64,000 bases of DNA from Parietichytrium sp. I65-24A (GCA_012862575.1 BLSF01000003.1:1054001-1118000); one strand, 5' to 3'; positions 48,478 to 58,482 are shown, numbered from the stretch's first letter. The notes: generated from the letters alone by a model not told the origin. A program made the numbers and translations.

Positions 48478-50643
48478 ATGGGGTGCAATGGCTCGAAAAG
48501 CGGCAAGCAGGCCTCGCAGAATGCGCACAATAAGCTGGGAGAGAAGACGGTAATCAATTTCCAGGGGCGGATGGCGAAGGAGTGGCAGGACGCGGACAAA
48601 AACGGCGACGGGACCTTGAACTTCAAAGAGGTCAAGCGACTGATGAAGAAGCTAAATCTTGACATCCCGGAGAGGGAGTTGAAGACTCAATTTCAAAAGT
48701 TTGACTCGGACAAGAATGAGAACCTCGACTTTGAAGAATTCCAGAAAATGTTCTCCGAAGTGCAATCCTTACCGGAACTCCGGAAGATGTTTGAGGCTGC
48801 TTGCGCAGGACAAGGTCTTATGGTTGCCGAAGAGCTTCAGAGATTTGTCACATCATCAAGCTGCGGGAAGCAGATCCTCAGCATTCGCGAGTGCGCCAAA
48901 CTGATTATGGTGCACGAAGGTGCTGCAGAGGATGAAATTGATCAATCCCTGGGAAAAGTCCTATCCACGGATGAAGAAGACGACTTGGAACGCTTTGCGG
49001 ACGGTCCTCTTCTTACGTACGAGGGCTTCCAGAGGCTCATGACAGACTGTTCCTTCAACTCTGCCATGGATGAGCGCAAATATCACAAGGTCTACCAAGA
49101 TATGACCCAAGAACTAAGCCACTACTTCGTCTCCAGCTCACACAACTCGTATCTCTCGGGAAACCAGCTGAGCAGCGACTCAACGCCAGCAGCCATTTCG
49201 AAGGCTCTAAAGTCTGGCGTAAGAGTCATCGAATTGGACGCTTGGGATGGGCCAAGTGGACAGCCGATTGTAAATCATGGACACACAATGTGCAAACCGA
49301 CCTCTTTCGAGGATTGCCTCAAGGCTATCGATGAGGACGGTTTCAAAACTTCCGAATATGCGGTGATTATAACCATCGAGAATCATTGCACTCTCGAGCA
49401 GCAAAAAGTGCAAATGGAGCTCATTACCAATATCTTCAAGGACAAGCTCTACATGTGGCCCGGCATGCAAAAAGAAGACGGCAAGCTAGACTGGGCCGTT
49501 GGGCCGCAGCAGTGGGCGTCTCCAGAAGAACTCAAGGGCAAAGTGGTGATTCGCGACAAGCCGGTAAAGAAAAAGAGGGCCTCCTCCGGGAAGAGGGAGA
49601 GCAAGAGATCAATTTCATCTGTTCGGGAACTTGAGCGGAGTGCCACAGACGCTTCCCAAAAATCTTCGCGTGTTGATGATGACATCATCCTCACTGAGAA
49701 GTCCATCAGTATGGTGGAAGAAGAGGAGGAGGACGAAGAAGTGGACGTCGATTATTTTGAGGCGGCTAAGGAATTGGGAACGGACGACAAGCTATTGCGA
49801 GCAATGTACATTAAGAACGTGAAGATCAAGAGTCACGTGAGTCGCGAGAAAGCCAAAGTCACATACCAGGAACCTTCCTTTCGCTCTTCGTCGAGTCTTG
49901 TCGAGAGCAAGATGCTCAAGCTCGCCAAGCCTGGCTTCCAGGCACGCGATCTTGCAGAATACGCCTACCGGCATCTTGTACGTGTGTACCCTGCTGGTTC
50001 ACGGGTGGATTCCTCCAACTACGACCCTGTTCCAGCCTGGTGCGCGGGTGCCCAGATTGTCGCTCTCAATTACCAGACAAACACGCTTCCGTTGTGGCTC
50101 AACCAAGGCAAATTCTCGGACAATGGAGGTTGTGGCTACATTTTGAAGCCAGAGTTTTTGCAGCCTGTAGCTGCTTCTTTTCCTGAGCAATGGACCGCTC
50201 AGCCTGAAGATGTAATGTGTGAACTCAAGGTGACGGTTTACTCTGGCCACTATCTCCCCAAGCCACTTGGTAAGAGCGACCGGTCTGAGGTAATTGACCC
50301 TTACGTGGAAATTTCCATGCACGGCGTTGAGGCCGATATGAAGAAGGTCTCCACCAAATTCGTGGACAACAATGGATTCAATCCTGTTTGGAACGAGGAG
50401 TTCACCTTCGAATGCCACGCCCCAGAAATGGCGTTGCTGAGCTTTGTCGTGAACGACCATGACCTTGTGGGCAAGGATGACTTCATCGGACAGCGTGTGA
50501 TTCCTGTCACTGCACTTGTGCCTGGTTTCAAGATCATCCCACTGAACCACGCCAACGGGGCTCCGCAAGATTCTTATCTGTTCGTTCGTATACAGTTCTC
50601 TCCATCGCCGCCAATCGCGTCGACTGACGAGCCCTTTGCATAA
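48478..50643 (+). CDS. Phosphoinositide-specific phospholipase C, delta/plant-like
   Basis: Hydrolyses PIP2 to diacylglycerol and IP3, a Ca-dependent membrane enzyme. The 721-residue chain has EF-hands with good loops D-K-N-G-D-G-T-L-N-F-K-E and D-S-D-K-N-E-N-L-D-F-E-E. The X domain has S-S-S-H-N-S-Y-L (H222), E-L-D-A-W-D-G (E252/D254) and H-G-H-T-M (H269). A charged Ser/Glu linker follows (about 360-460), then the Y domain (S-S-N-Y-D-P-V-P-A-W, L-N-Y-Q-T) and a C2 domain (I-D-P-Y-V-E-I, F-N-P-V-W-N-E-E-F-T-F). There is no PH domain. Instead the protein begins M-G-C-N-G-S, a myristoylation and palmitoylation signal that could provide membrane attachment. All catalytic residues are present. 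ATG 48478 follows an in-frame TAG-free leader but is the first ATG. Confidence 0.93.
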   Translation: MGCNGSKSGKQASQNAHNKLGEKTVINFQGRMAKEWQDADKNGDGTLNFKEVKRLMKKLNLDIPERELKTQFQKFDSDKNENLDFEEFQKMFSEVQSLPELRKMFEAACAGQGLMVAEELQRFVTSSSCGKQILSIRECAKLIMVHEGAAEDEIDQSLGKVLSTDEEDDLERFADGPLLTYEGFQRLMTDCSFNSAMDERKYHKVYQDMTQELSHYFVSSSHNSYLSGNQLSSDSTPAAISKALKSGVRVIELDAWDGPSGQPIVNHGHTMCKPTSFEDCLKAIDEDGFKTSEYAVIITIENHCTLEQQKVQMELITNIFKDKLYMWPGMQKEDGKLDWAVGPQQWASPEELKGKVVIRDKPVKKKRASSGKRESKRSISSVRELERSATDASQKSSRVDDDIILTEKSISMVEEEEEDEEVDVDYFEAAKELGTDDKLLRAMYIKNVKIKSHVSREKAKVTYQEPSFRSSSSLVESKMLKLAKPGFQARDLAEYAYRHLVRVYPAGSRVDSSNYDPVPAWCAGAQIVALNYQTNTLPLWLNQGKFSDNGGCGYILKPEFLQPVAASFPEQWTAQPEDVMCELKVTVYSGHYLPKPLGKSDRSEVIDPYVEISMHGVEADMKKVSTKFVDNNGFNPVWNEEFTFECHAPEMALLSFVVNDHDLVGKDDFIGQRVIPVTALVPGFKIIPLNHANGAPQDSYLFVRIQFSPSPPIASTDEPFA

Positions 50644-51069
50644 GAGATAAAGCATCTTTAGCCATTTACCGAAACAAGATCTCCTCGTTTTTTCTTTTTG
50701 TTTGTAGAGAGCTTTCGATTTCCTTGCAATCCGTTATCATCGAGAAATAGCATGCTTTGCTTCGGGCTCCGTCACAGCGTTCGGATGACACTCAGCCAAT
50801 TGGCCTAGCGCTCATTTACCGGCACTGCATGGCACCCAGTCGTGCTCTCTCCATTCCTTATGAGGGACCACGGCTGCACTCCAAGGCCTGCTGGCGCTGA
50901 ACGGTGATCAAGCTGTCGATCACACTTCTGCGCAGCAGCATGCCCAGGCAAAGAGAACGTGCAAGAAGAAGAAGAAGAAGGGCGTCACTTTGAGAGGGCA
51001 GAGTGCACAGCCAAGAAGTAGATTGGGAAGGAAGTTAGGTCACAGTCTGCTGAAATATTTGGACAAGAA
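50644..51069. other. Intergenic between PLC and the oxygenase
   Basis: 426 bp on the plus strand. A GAAGAAGAAGAAGAAG run occurs at about 50962-50980 near the next start. No gene is seen. Confidence 0.45.
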
Positions 51070-51978
51070 ATGCATAAAGGCCTTCCTCGAGCGCTCGGGC
51101 TCCTAGAGCGCCACTTTGGAGACCTCAATAAGCTGGTCGATCGCAACGCAGGCGTCATAGAGTCCACAGAGCTCCGCGCAGAGGACCTTGCCAAGCTCTT
51201 TCGTCATGAGGCGGTGGCTGTGTGGGTGAAGGGGTTTGTGGACAGGGAGACTGCGAGATCCACCGCGAGTCGAATTGTGCAGGACGCGGAGCTGCAGCAA
51301 TGGTATGTGAGCAGAGGCGACAGCGAGATGTCCGAGTCTGAGGTTCTTGCAGCAGGGATGCCTCACAATGTTGCTGCCGGGAAGGGCTTGCTGGACGAGT
51401 ACTTCAGCGGGTCAATCCGACAGATGCGGAAATGGCGACAAGGCGATTCTCTGAGTCCTGTTGACAAACTAAGATTGGAGCTCGATGAAGTGTGGGACCA
51501 CGGGTGCCAAATTGCGCGAGATCAGACATCAGGAAGGCCCTATGTGGCTGCTGTGCCAAGGGTCATGAAGCCATTTTCGAAATTCAGCCCTGACCGATGG
51601 ACGCGCGGCTTTATTCACGTGGACGAGATGGACGTCATGCGTAAAGATAGAGGGCTATATAGTGCCAACATTTACCTTCAAAACGCCCCCGTTGGAGGCG
51701 AGCTAGAAATCTGGCCGTTGTCATTCACATCGAGGTGGGCCATGTACAAAAATGCCTTTACGCTCTCAGCATGTCTGATGCATGAAAAGCACGCACAACA
51801 ATACTTGCGCGAGAAACTGCCTAAGCCACTGACGATCAAGGTCGAGGAGGGCGATCTAGTCCTCATTTGCACTCAAAGACCGCATGCTGTCCGTGGGCCA
51901 ATAAATGGAGGCACCAGGGTGAGTATGCAAGGCTTCATGCAGTTTGAACAAGGCAAGCCTTTGCAACTTCAAGCGTAG
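51070..51978 (+). CDS. 2-oxoglutarate/Fe(II)-dependent oxygenase-like protein
   Basis: 302 residues. The double-stranded beta-helix signature is visible: F-I-H-V-D with H183 and D185, Y-S-A-N-I-Y-L, G-G-E-L-E-I-W-P, then R-P-H-A-V with distal H272, and G-T-R-V-S-M-Q-G-F with R283 to bind 2-oxoglutarate. The N-terminal 140 residues are helical and contain V-K-G-F-V-D-R-E-T-A, like the entry helix of prolyl-hydroxylase-type enzymes. The full Fe triad and the co-substrate Arg are present, so it should be active. The substrate is unknown; relatives hydroxylate small molecules or proline. It has no signal peptide and so is probably cytosolic. Confidence 0.75.
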   Translation: MHKGLPRALGLLERHFGDLNKLVDRNAGVIESTELRAEDLAKLFRHEAVAVWVKGFVDRETARSTASRIVQDAELQQWYVSRGDSEMSESEVLAAGMPHNVAAGKGLLDEYFSGSIRQMRKWRQGDSLSPVDKLRLELDEVWDHGCQIARDQTSGRPYVAAVPRVMKPFSKFSPDRWTRGFIHVDEMDVMRKDRGLYSANIYLQNAPVGGELEIWPLSFTSRWAMYKNAFTLSACLMHEKHAQQYLREKLPKPLTIKVEEGDLVLICTQRPHAVRGPINGGTRVSMQGFMQFEQGKPLQLQA

Positions 51979-52337
51979 TCGACTTTGCAGGGGGAAATAC
52001 ATGACAGCTCTCTTTTGCTTCCAATTTGCCACGCTATTCCCTGTGTTGTTTCCAGGTGTAAGGTGAAGAACGGCGTGAATGGCTTGAGAGACTTTCAATC
52101 TGATTTCACTCAGCGACGCACGTGAATTTGACGCCCGTCTTTGCCGGAAACGAAAAAAGACAACCTACCCATTCCAAGAGGTTGGCTTGTGTTGGCTTCG
52201 TCTTTTCCCCTATACGCTTCTGGGGTTCATTCAGCCTCGGAGGAAGTCGAGGAAGTAAAAAGTACATTCACTATATCTTACAAATCGCGCTGCTAGAGCT
52301 AGTAGAGAAAAGAAGAATTATGTTCGGAACTGATGGC
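51979..52337. other. Convergent intergenic
   Basis: 359 bp holding the 3' ends of the oxygenase and the LRR receptor. No gene is seen; a plus-strand frame that enters the LRR gene is antisense shadow. Confidence 0.45.
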
Positions 52338-55300
52338 TCACGCTCTCGCAATGTAGTCCACCCCTTCGTCTTCACTAGAGGAGTAGCCCCCCCCTTCATT
52401 GTTGCTATCGTCATTTTGGTCATCATCTTCGCAAGCTTCCAACGGGTACTGCGCCCAGACCCTGTCCAATACTCGAATCCCTTCCCGGCTCTCCGCTCGG
52501 AACTTCTTTGAGTCCTGCACATATAGAAAACAATCGCGAATGCAAAATCCAACAAAGGCCATAATCTCAAAAAGAAACGCTGCGCTCACCCATGCTCGCA
52601 CCCCATCGGTCTGAATTACAAAATTGGTTGCCGACTCGGAGATCGACTCAATCAGTGCACATATGCTAGCGTTGAAGAGGACCACCTGCGAGACCACAGC
52701 AAGGTAATAGTCAGACTTGCGCCTATAAGGATTGGTCTGCAGTAAGATCGCCAGAGCAACGCCTGTGAGTACCTGGCATATGAATATCCCAAGCTCAAAA
52801 GAGTTCGAAAAGCCGATGACAAATACTGCGATCGTGGACTGCAAGAGCTTCCGGAATAGTTCGTAGGCTTCAAACCAATACCGACCAGTAGTGTATGGCT
52901 TGTACAAAAAGTTCACCCTATTGACCTTGTGATTCTCATAATTCGATCGCTCCGTAGCACTCATGCGGCGCAAGTGTTGAATGCCGTGGAGTAAAATGAC
53001 GTACACGAGCAGAATCCCGACCGGATAAATCAGGACCAGAACGCTCGAATAGACGAGCCAAAATTTTCTCGACGTGTCGTCGCAACTAATCCGCGGGTCA
53101 ACGGCGAGCGCGCGCACGGGAACATCGACCCCATCTGCAGTCGGAAAGGTTTCGCAAATGAACGTCTCGAAAATTTTCACTGCCATCCCTGGATATATCA
53201 TGAAACAGAGAAAGAGTATGATGGTCATAGCTTCCGTCTTTGCACACAACACGGCGTCCCTGATTGTGTTGAACGAGAAGTGAATACACACATACATCAA
53301 AACAACCAGAACCATCATGACCACCGGGGAGAGAGAATACAGGACCAGCGAGTCATAGTGATTATGATCCCAAGTGCATCGCACCGAGAAGAGGCTCAGG
53401 AGCGCGGAGATATCAAAATCTACAAGCGCAAATACCTTGGCTAGCACAGGACTGAGTTCTAACACCGAGCTGTTGAAATTTCCCAAAAATGCAACATACA
53501 CTTGCAAGAAGCCCAAGAAAATTCTCAACTTCACCCATACGCACTCATCAAGACCTCGAATCACATTTTCAAATCTCCGAAGCCAACGAATACTGCATCG
53601 CGGCTTGGAAGAATGTTCGTCCGACCCAGTACCCCGCGAATTGGAGTTAAAGGCAAACGAGGCTTGCGAAGTTTCAAAGTAAGCGGCAGGCCTGGCATCC
53701 GCAACTCGAACAAGCTGCATTTGCTGCAGCGACACGCACTCCGTCTCCAATCTCTTTTTCAGACAGGCTTCGTGCCAGCAAGTCGCAGACGGAGGTCGCT
53801 GCTCGTTGGTAACGCTCTCGACCAGGCGATAGCCCACAGAATCGATGCACTGGTTGCATCCTGCGCAATACGCAACTTGGAGCCCATCACCAGTGCCTCG
53901 GTTGCGTGTTTGCGGCAAAACTTGGCGCGGGGATCTCAACTGTGAATTCCTAGACGGAGAAGACGGCGAAGCGTCGTTACTTGGCGGCGACTTCATGCGG
54001 TACGTTTCAGCCATGATCATAATTTGAATTTTGGCGGCACGCGCCTTTTGATATATCCTCAAGAGAGCGCCCATGGAAAATATACAGAGAACAACCGCCC
54101 AGCCGATGATGGAACGAGTGTCGTGCTGGAAATCCTCTTCAGTGCAAAGTTCACACACGCCACCGATAGCCTTGATCGCATAGCCTTCATCGCACGCGAG
54201 GCACTGTACGCCGTGATGGTTCTCGGTGCACAATCCAAGACCAACCGAACTAGTTTGTTGACAATACTCTGGTTCCAAGCAAGATCGGATTTCCAAACTC
54301 TGGTTGCTCTCTCGCCAAAACCCCTTTTCGAGTTGCAAGGTCAGGGAAGTCAATCCAGGCTCGGAGCAAGAAAGGCCTGTCCAACACTGCTGAGCCAGAT
54401 ATGGTGTTTGCGTGAGATCCTTGAACGACCCGCGTCCAGTGGCACATTCATCACTGGACGATGAACCATTCGACAATGTGACCGGGAAGTTCTCTGGACA
54501 CAGCTTACAAGAAGTTTCGGCGAGACTGTCTCTGTAATAGCCCACCGCGCACGGGGAGCAGAGCATGATATCGTCTGAGTATTCCTTCTCGCTTCCTAGA
54601 GGGCATCCGTCCAAGGTGCTGAAGAACTGTGCTTCGGAGTACGGACCAAATCCCACTTTAGTGGCCGCTCGAATACGAATGCTGTAGTTGGTCGAAGGTA
54701 GCAAACCGGAGAGCCTCGCAAATGCGTAGGACGTTTTCACTGTTTGAACATTTCCGTCCTCAAGCAATCTGACCCCGTCAGGTTGCACGGCCAAGGTCAA
54801 TTCATATTGAGATAGCTCCCCATTAAGCTCCTCTGGTTCTGACCACTCCAGTATCATGGCGTCATCTTGCGTGGACGTTGCCTGAATATTTTGTGGTGCC
54901 GAAGACGGGTAGTCCTCCATGGTCTGAATGACCAGGGGAGCAGCCGCAGGCCCGTATGAAACGCGGGAAATTTGGCTATCTCCTGATTCCAAATCAAAGC
55001 GCATGTTGAAGTACCGAAAGGTGACTTCATATTTGGTGTAAGGCTCCAGTGACTCTACCGGAAAGGTAAGTTGCCCCGTTCCGTTGTTCAAGAACGGAGT
55101 TACTGAGCAGCAGAGATCCGTGGTTGACATAGTCTTTGAATTTGTATATGAAACCTTGAAGCCCAGTGCCGGCGTTGATAGCAGAGTGGCTCCGAGATAG
55201 GTGTCGCTTGGAGACAGCTGCAAAGATATGCACTCCCAGCAATATTCGCTGATATCCATCACTGTTTCGGATAAGGTGATGGCAACCTGAGTGCTATTTG

Positions 55301-57128
55301 AGTCCCACAGCTCTGGCTCCCACAGATACAAAAGGGCGTTGTCCAGGATGGCTTGTGCCTCCGGATCTGGGTATGATGAAGTTTGCCAAGAGAAGGACAT
55401 CTCATAATTGGATGCGTCGTGGGCAATAATCTGCAGCGGATGCGAGCAAGGTGACGACGCACTGTGACGAAGTATGGACACTTGAATGCCACTATATGAG
55501 TTCACAGCCGAACAGAGGACTTGGTCTTCGTTTTCGAGGACATTTTCAAGCCCGGAGTCTGAAAAAAGTGAGCCAAACCAGGACGTAAGATTGCAATCAC
55601 AAACGAGGTTATTGCCGTCGACTCGTATTGTTGCGCCCGTAGTAGCGAGGGGGCTTGCGAATCCGGTAAAGTTATTGTCGTGCAAGTCTAGCTCCTTCAA
55701 AGTGTCGGGCAACTTTGGGATGAGACCAGAAAGAGAGTTACTACCCAAGGATAGAGTCTCCAGGTTGATGAGATCCTCAAAAGACCCCGGGATCTTCCCG
55801 GTAAGATTGGCATTACTGGCTTTGAGGGAGGTAAGCTGCGAGAGCTGTCCAATGTTTTCGGGAAGAGATGAGCTCGAAAAAGAAGTGGAACCGATACCAA
55901 GGCTCCTTAATGCCGTCAGCTCCGACAAATCTTGCGGAAAGCTGCCTGTAAACTTATTCTCGCACAAATTTAAGTCAGTCAGTGTCTTCAACGTCCTAAG
56001 AAAAGGGGGAAAGGCCTCCCCGGAGAGCTCATTTCCTTGAAGATTCAGCACCTCAAGATTTGAGAGCTTGGCGAGATCCGCACTGAGCGACCCAGAGATC
56101 TTGTGATTTGAAACGGATAATACCTGCAAGTTTGTGAGGTTATACAACTCGGGAGGCAGGTTGCCCGAGAGCCCGCGGTCCCAACCAGAGTACAGAGATT
56201 TAAAGTCAAAACGCAGCTCCTTGAGATTCAAGAGCGCTCCAACTTGAGAAGGAATCTCATCCCACAAATTCCCCTGCACAACTAGCGTCTTTAAATTTGT
56301 AAGCTGAAATAAGTCGGGCTTTAGCTCGCCCCACACGTACCCATACAGAGCAAGGTGTTCAAGGTTTCGCAAGCTATAAAGCGAATTTGGGATCTGTGAC
56401 TTAATTCTGCCTCCTAGCTCGAGATGTGTAAGCTTCCCAAGAGCAGAGATGCTGCTGGAGATGGAACCCTCTAACTTGGAGCTTGACCCAGACAGATGAA
56501 GATGCTCCAAATTGGTCAGAGAGTAGATCTCTGAAGGTATACTACCGGTGAAGTGCAAGTTGAGCTCTAGCTTTACAAGGCTCGACGCCAACCTGGACAC
56601 CCTCTTCGGAATGCTCCAACCGATTCCCGAGCTATTCCCGAGGACTTGGTCTTCACAGATCACGCTTGTGTACATTCTAAAACCGCGAAAGATTCGGTCC
56701 AGAATTTTATACCCATCACCGGGAGGGCACTTGCGTGGCGCACAAGTGCACCAGACAACGGGCGACGCCTCGTCCAGAACAGTTGAATAGTCGTCGTCAA
56801 CATCGTCCTCGTCCTCGTCATCATCATTTTCTTTGTCTTTGTCGTCATCATCATTTTCTTTGTCTTTGTCGTCATCATCGTCATCTCCCTTGTCCTTCTC
56901 GTCATCATCATCGTCGTCATCAACGATACTATTTGAGTCACGGGACTTGGTCCTTCGTCGTTCCAGAAACGCTGTGCGCCCCGTGAAATCCCCTCCCGGA
57001 GGCGAAACTGCAGGAGCCACTGCTTGACTGTGAATCAAAGTCCTCGAAGCCCCATCAGCGCTTTCGCAGCAGAGCGCAGCTGTCAATACAAGCGCCGACA
57101 CTGCCCACTCCGCGACAGGGACCTTCAT
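52338..57128 (-). CDS. LRR-FN3 cysteine-rich multi-pass membrane receptor-like protein (1596 aa)
   Basis: Large surface protein encoded in one exon. In order: signal peptide (about 1-26); acidic D/K/E repeat (69-113); a Cys-rich cap (W-C-T-C-A-P-R-K-C); about 12 plant-type leucine-rich repeats (185-500, L-x-x-L-x-L-x-x-N-x-L-x-G); an LRR C-cap (N-N-L-V-C-D-C-N-L); fibronectin-III-like segments (about 560-840, with A-P-Q-N-I-Q-A and L-E-W-S-E-P); a Cys-rich EGF/GCC2-like region (845-1000, C-x-P-C-x-x-G-Y-Y, H-H-G-V-Q-C-L-A-C); a first membrane helix (about 1004-1023); and a loop with a Cys/His cluster (C-A-G-C-N-Q-C, C-W-H-E-A-C). A bundle of about eight helices runs from 1190 to 1560, and the tail is acidic. 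Similar architectures occur in stramenopiles and other protists. The ligand and signalling mode are unknown. Confidence 0.85.
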   Translation of the reverse strand: MKVPVAEWAVSALVLTAALCCESADGASRTLIHSQAVAPAVSPPGGDFTGRTAFLERRRTKSRDSNSIVDDDDDDDEKDKGDDDDDDKDKENDDDDKDKENDDDEDEDDVDDDYSTVLDEASPVVWCTCAPRKCPPGDGYKILDRIFRGFRMYTSVICEDQVLGNSSGIGWSIPKRVSRLASSLVKLELNLHFTGSIPSEIYSLTNLEHLHLSGSSSKLEGSISSSISALGKLTHLELGGRIKSQIPNSLYSLRNLEHLALYGYVWGELKPDLFQLTNLKTLVVQGNLWDEIPSQVGALLNLKELRFDFKSLYSGWDRGLSGNLPPELYNLTNLQVLSVSNHKISGSLSADLAKLSNLEVLNLQGNELSGEAFPPFLRTLKTLTDLNLCENKFTGSFPQDLSELTALRSLGIGSTSFSSSSLPENIGQLSQLTSLKASNANLTGKIPGSFEDLINLETLSLGSNSLSGLIPKLPDTLKELDLHDNNFTGFASPLATTGATIRVDGNNLVCDCNLTSWFGSLFSDSGLENVLENEDQVLCSAVNSYSGIQVSILRHSASSPCSHPLQIIAHDASNYEMSFSWQTSSYPDPEAQAILDNALLYLWEPELWDSNSTQVAITLSETVMDISEYCWECISLQLSPSDTYLGATLLSTPALGFKVSYTNSKTMSTTDLCCSVTPFLNNGTGQLTFPVESLEPYTKYEVTFRYFNMRFDLESGDSQISRVSYGPAAAPLVIQTMEDYPSSAPQNIQATSTQDDAMILEWSEPEELNGELSQYELTLAVQPDGVRLLEDGNVQTVKTSYAFARLSGLLPSTNYSIRIRAATKVGFGPYSEAQFFSTLDGCPLGSEKEYSDDIMLCSPCAVGYYRDSLAETSCKLCPENFPVTLSNGSSSSDECATGRGSFKDLTQTPYLAQQCWTGLSCSEPGLTSLTLQLEKGFWRESNQSLEIRSCLEPEYCQQTSSVGLGLCTENHHGVQCLACDEGYAIKAIGGVCELCTEEDFQHDTRSIIGWAVVLCIFSMGALLRIYQKARAAKIQIMIMAETYRMKSPPSNDASPSSPSRNSQLRSPRQVLPQTRNRGTGDGLQVAYCAGCNQCIDSVGYRLVESVTNEQRPPSATCWHEACLKKRLETECVSLQQMQLVRVADARPAAYFETSQASFAFNSNSRGTGSDEHSSKPRCSIRWLRRFENVIRGLDECVWVKLRIFLGFLQVYVAFLGNFNSSVLELSPVLAKVFALVDFDISALLSLFSVRCTWDHNHYDSLVLYSLSPVVMMVLVVLMYVCIHFSFNTIRDAVLCAKTEAMTIILFLCFMIYPGMAVKIFETFICETFPTADGVDVPVRALAVDPRISCDDTSRKFWLVYSSVLVLIYPVGILLVYVILLHGIQHLRRMSATERSNYENHKVNRVNFLYKPYTTGRYWFEAYELFRKLLQSTIAVFVIGFSNSFELGIFICQVLTGVALAILLQTNPYRRKSDYYLAVVSQVVLFNASICALIESISESATNFVIQTDGVRAWVSAAFLFEIMAFVGFCIRDCFLYVQDSKKFRAESREGIRVLDRVWAQYPLEACEDDDQNDDSNNEGGGYSSSEDEGVDYIARA
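56821..56921 (-). repeat. Coding tandem repeat, acidic D/K/E/N units
   Basis: Two imperfect copies of a 24-27-bp unit plus a diverged third inside the LRR-receptor gene. They encode D-D-D-D-K-D-K-E-N type blocks just after the signal peptide, probably a flexible extracellular stalk or cation-binding segment. Length variation between strains is likely. Confidence 0.8.
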
Positions 57129-58482
57129 AGCTTCCCACGCGAAGCGGGCCTACTTGAGCTTCCCCTGCCGCGCAAGACTTCAACAAGCACAAAGCACAAA
57201 GCAGAAAGAACAAAGCAGAAAGAACAAAGCACAAAGCACAAAGCAGAAAGAACAAAGCACAAAGCACAGTGCAAAGTCTGCTGTTTCACAACTCGAGCAT
57301 ACCTCTTGCAGAGCGTCAAAGTATGTCCGAGTACCCAATCCGCCAAAATCTCGCGTTCCCACAGTACGATATCTCCAAAAAATGGTCAACCGGAATCTGT
57401 CCCCGTGAAAGACCCACAAGGTGCGTCCCTTTTCCTGTTGTTAATTCCTCATTACAGCAACTCCTAACTGACAAAGCGTTTGTCACAGGATGTCAAGTGT
57501 CCCTCTACGCATCTCTACTATCTCTTACGCTTGAAACGAAACTTGCTCTCAAAGCTAAGAACTGAGGACAGTTCTTCGCACAAGACCTTGCTACCACTGG
57601 CGGATTCTGCGGTAGGTTTCTCCGCAAAGATGGGCTTAGTTCAATAGAGACAGCTGAGGTATTACTGATACCGGCCGTGTACACTCTCTGGCGAGTCCAT
57701 CTCTATCTCTACTAGACTTCCTCGACTAAGCAGAAGCTAGCTAGGTAACGGAGGAGTCCTAACGAATGGTCACACCGGAATTAGACTGAATTGACCATCT
57801 CAATGGCGTGGACAGCAACCTACCTATCGTTTAGACTAGTGAGGTGGTACAGTCGTGCGATGAAAGACAAGAAAGACAACGTCTTTAGAAAAACTTCATT
57901 CTTGAAATCCGTGGACTGTCTGGACTGTCAATGCAGGCAATGCAGGCATTGCAGGCTGAGATCCTGGCAGCCAGTGAGCCCTTTGTTGGGAGTTGATTGA
58001 TTGATCAAGATGAAAAAGTGGGACTGACTGCGACTGCGTACTCAGTACTGCCACTGCCACTGGTTGTGCAGTATTGAGAATCCATCATGATTCACTGACG
58101 AGTAACGAGTTCCAGTAACGAGCCTCAGATTAACGAACGACGAACGGCTGTTTGGCTTGTTTGGCTATGTTTGGCTGGTCGTGTCGATGTTGATGTCGAC
58201 GTTGATCGATCGCTGTCCGAGTCAGATAGTCGTTGAACGAATAAGTAAAGCGGTGTACTGTGTTCTTTGATCACGAACAATAGAACCATCATTAATGCTG
58301 ACCACACACACTCACGGGAGGTCGGGAATCACAGTGTGCACAGGTCACGGCTTTGAGAGTGGCGCGAGAGACGCGGTCCGCAGCAAGCACACTCAGGTTC
58401 AGGTTCAAGTCAAACTCAGATTCGAAACAAGGTCTGACCGGGGGGCCATAGAGGAACGCCGCGCGCGAGCAGAGGAGCGAAG
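57129..58482. other. Divergent intergenic region
   Basis: 1.35 kb between the LRR-receptor start and the small membrane protein. It contains the 7-bp tandem array (57189-57265), a CTAGCTAGG palindrome at about 57737, TGGACTGTCTGGACTGTCAATGCAGGCAATGCAGGCATTGCAGG at 57911-57954, ACTCAGTACTGCCACTGCCACTGG near 58040, and GTTGATGTCGACGTTGATCG. Short frames overlapping the tandem array are simple-repeat translations. Confidence 0.45.
57189..57265 (+). repeat. 7-bp tandem repeat (ACAAAGC / AGAAAGA), eleven units
   Basis: Eight ACAAAGC and three AGAAAGA units in an irregular order, starting 60 bp upstream of the LRR-receptor ATG (minus strand). In the transcribed strand it is a pyrimidine-rich GCTTTGT/TCTTTCT leader. 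Confidence 0.9.

Noticed and set aside
52122-52511. 129-codon plus-strand ORF with a hydrophobic segment
   Set aside because: Its second half is antisense to the tail of the LRR receptor and it has no start context or homology.
57189-57265. CRISPR-like repeat array
   Set aside because: Units are contiguous 7-mers without spacers; it is a minisatellite in a eukaryotic genome.
57055-57419. Cys/Leu/Phe-rich minus-strand ORFs over the 7-bp array
   Set aside because: They are translations of the tandem repeat in the receptor leader.
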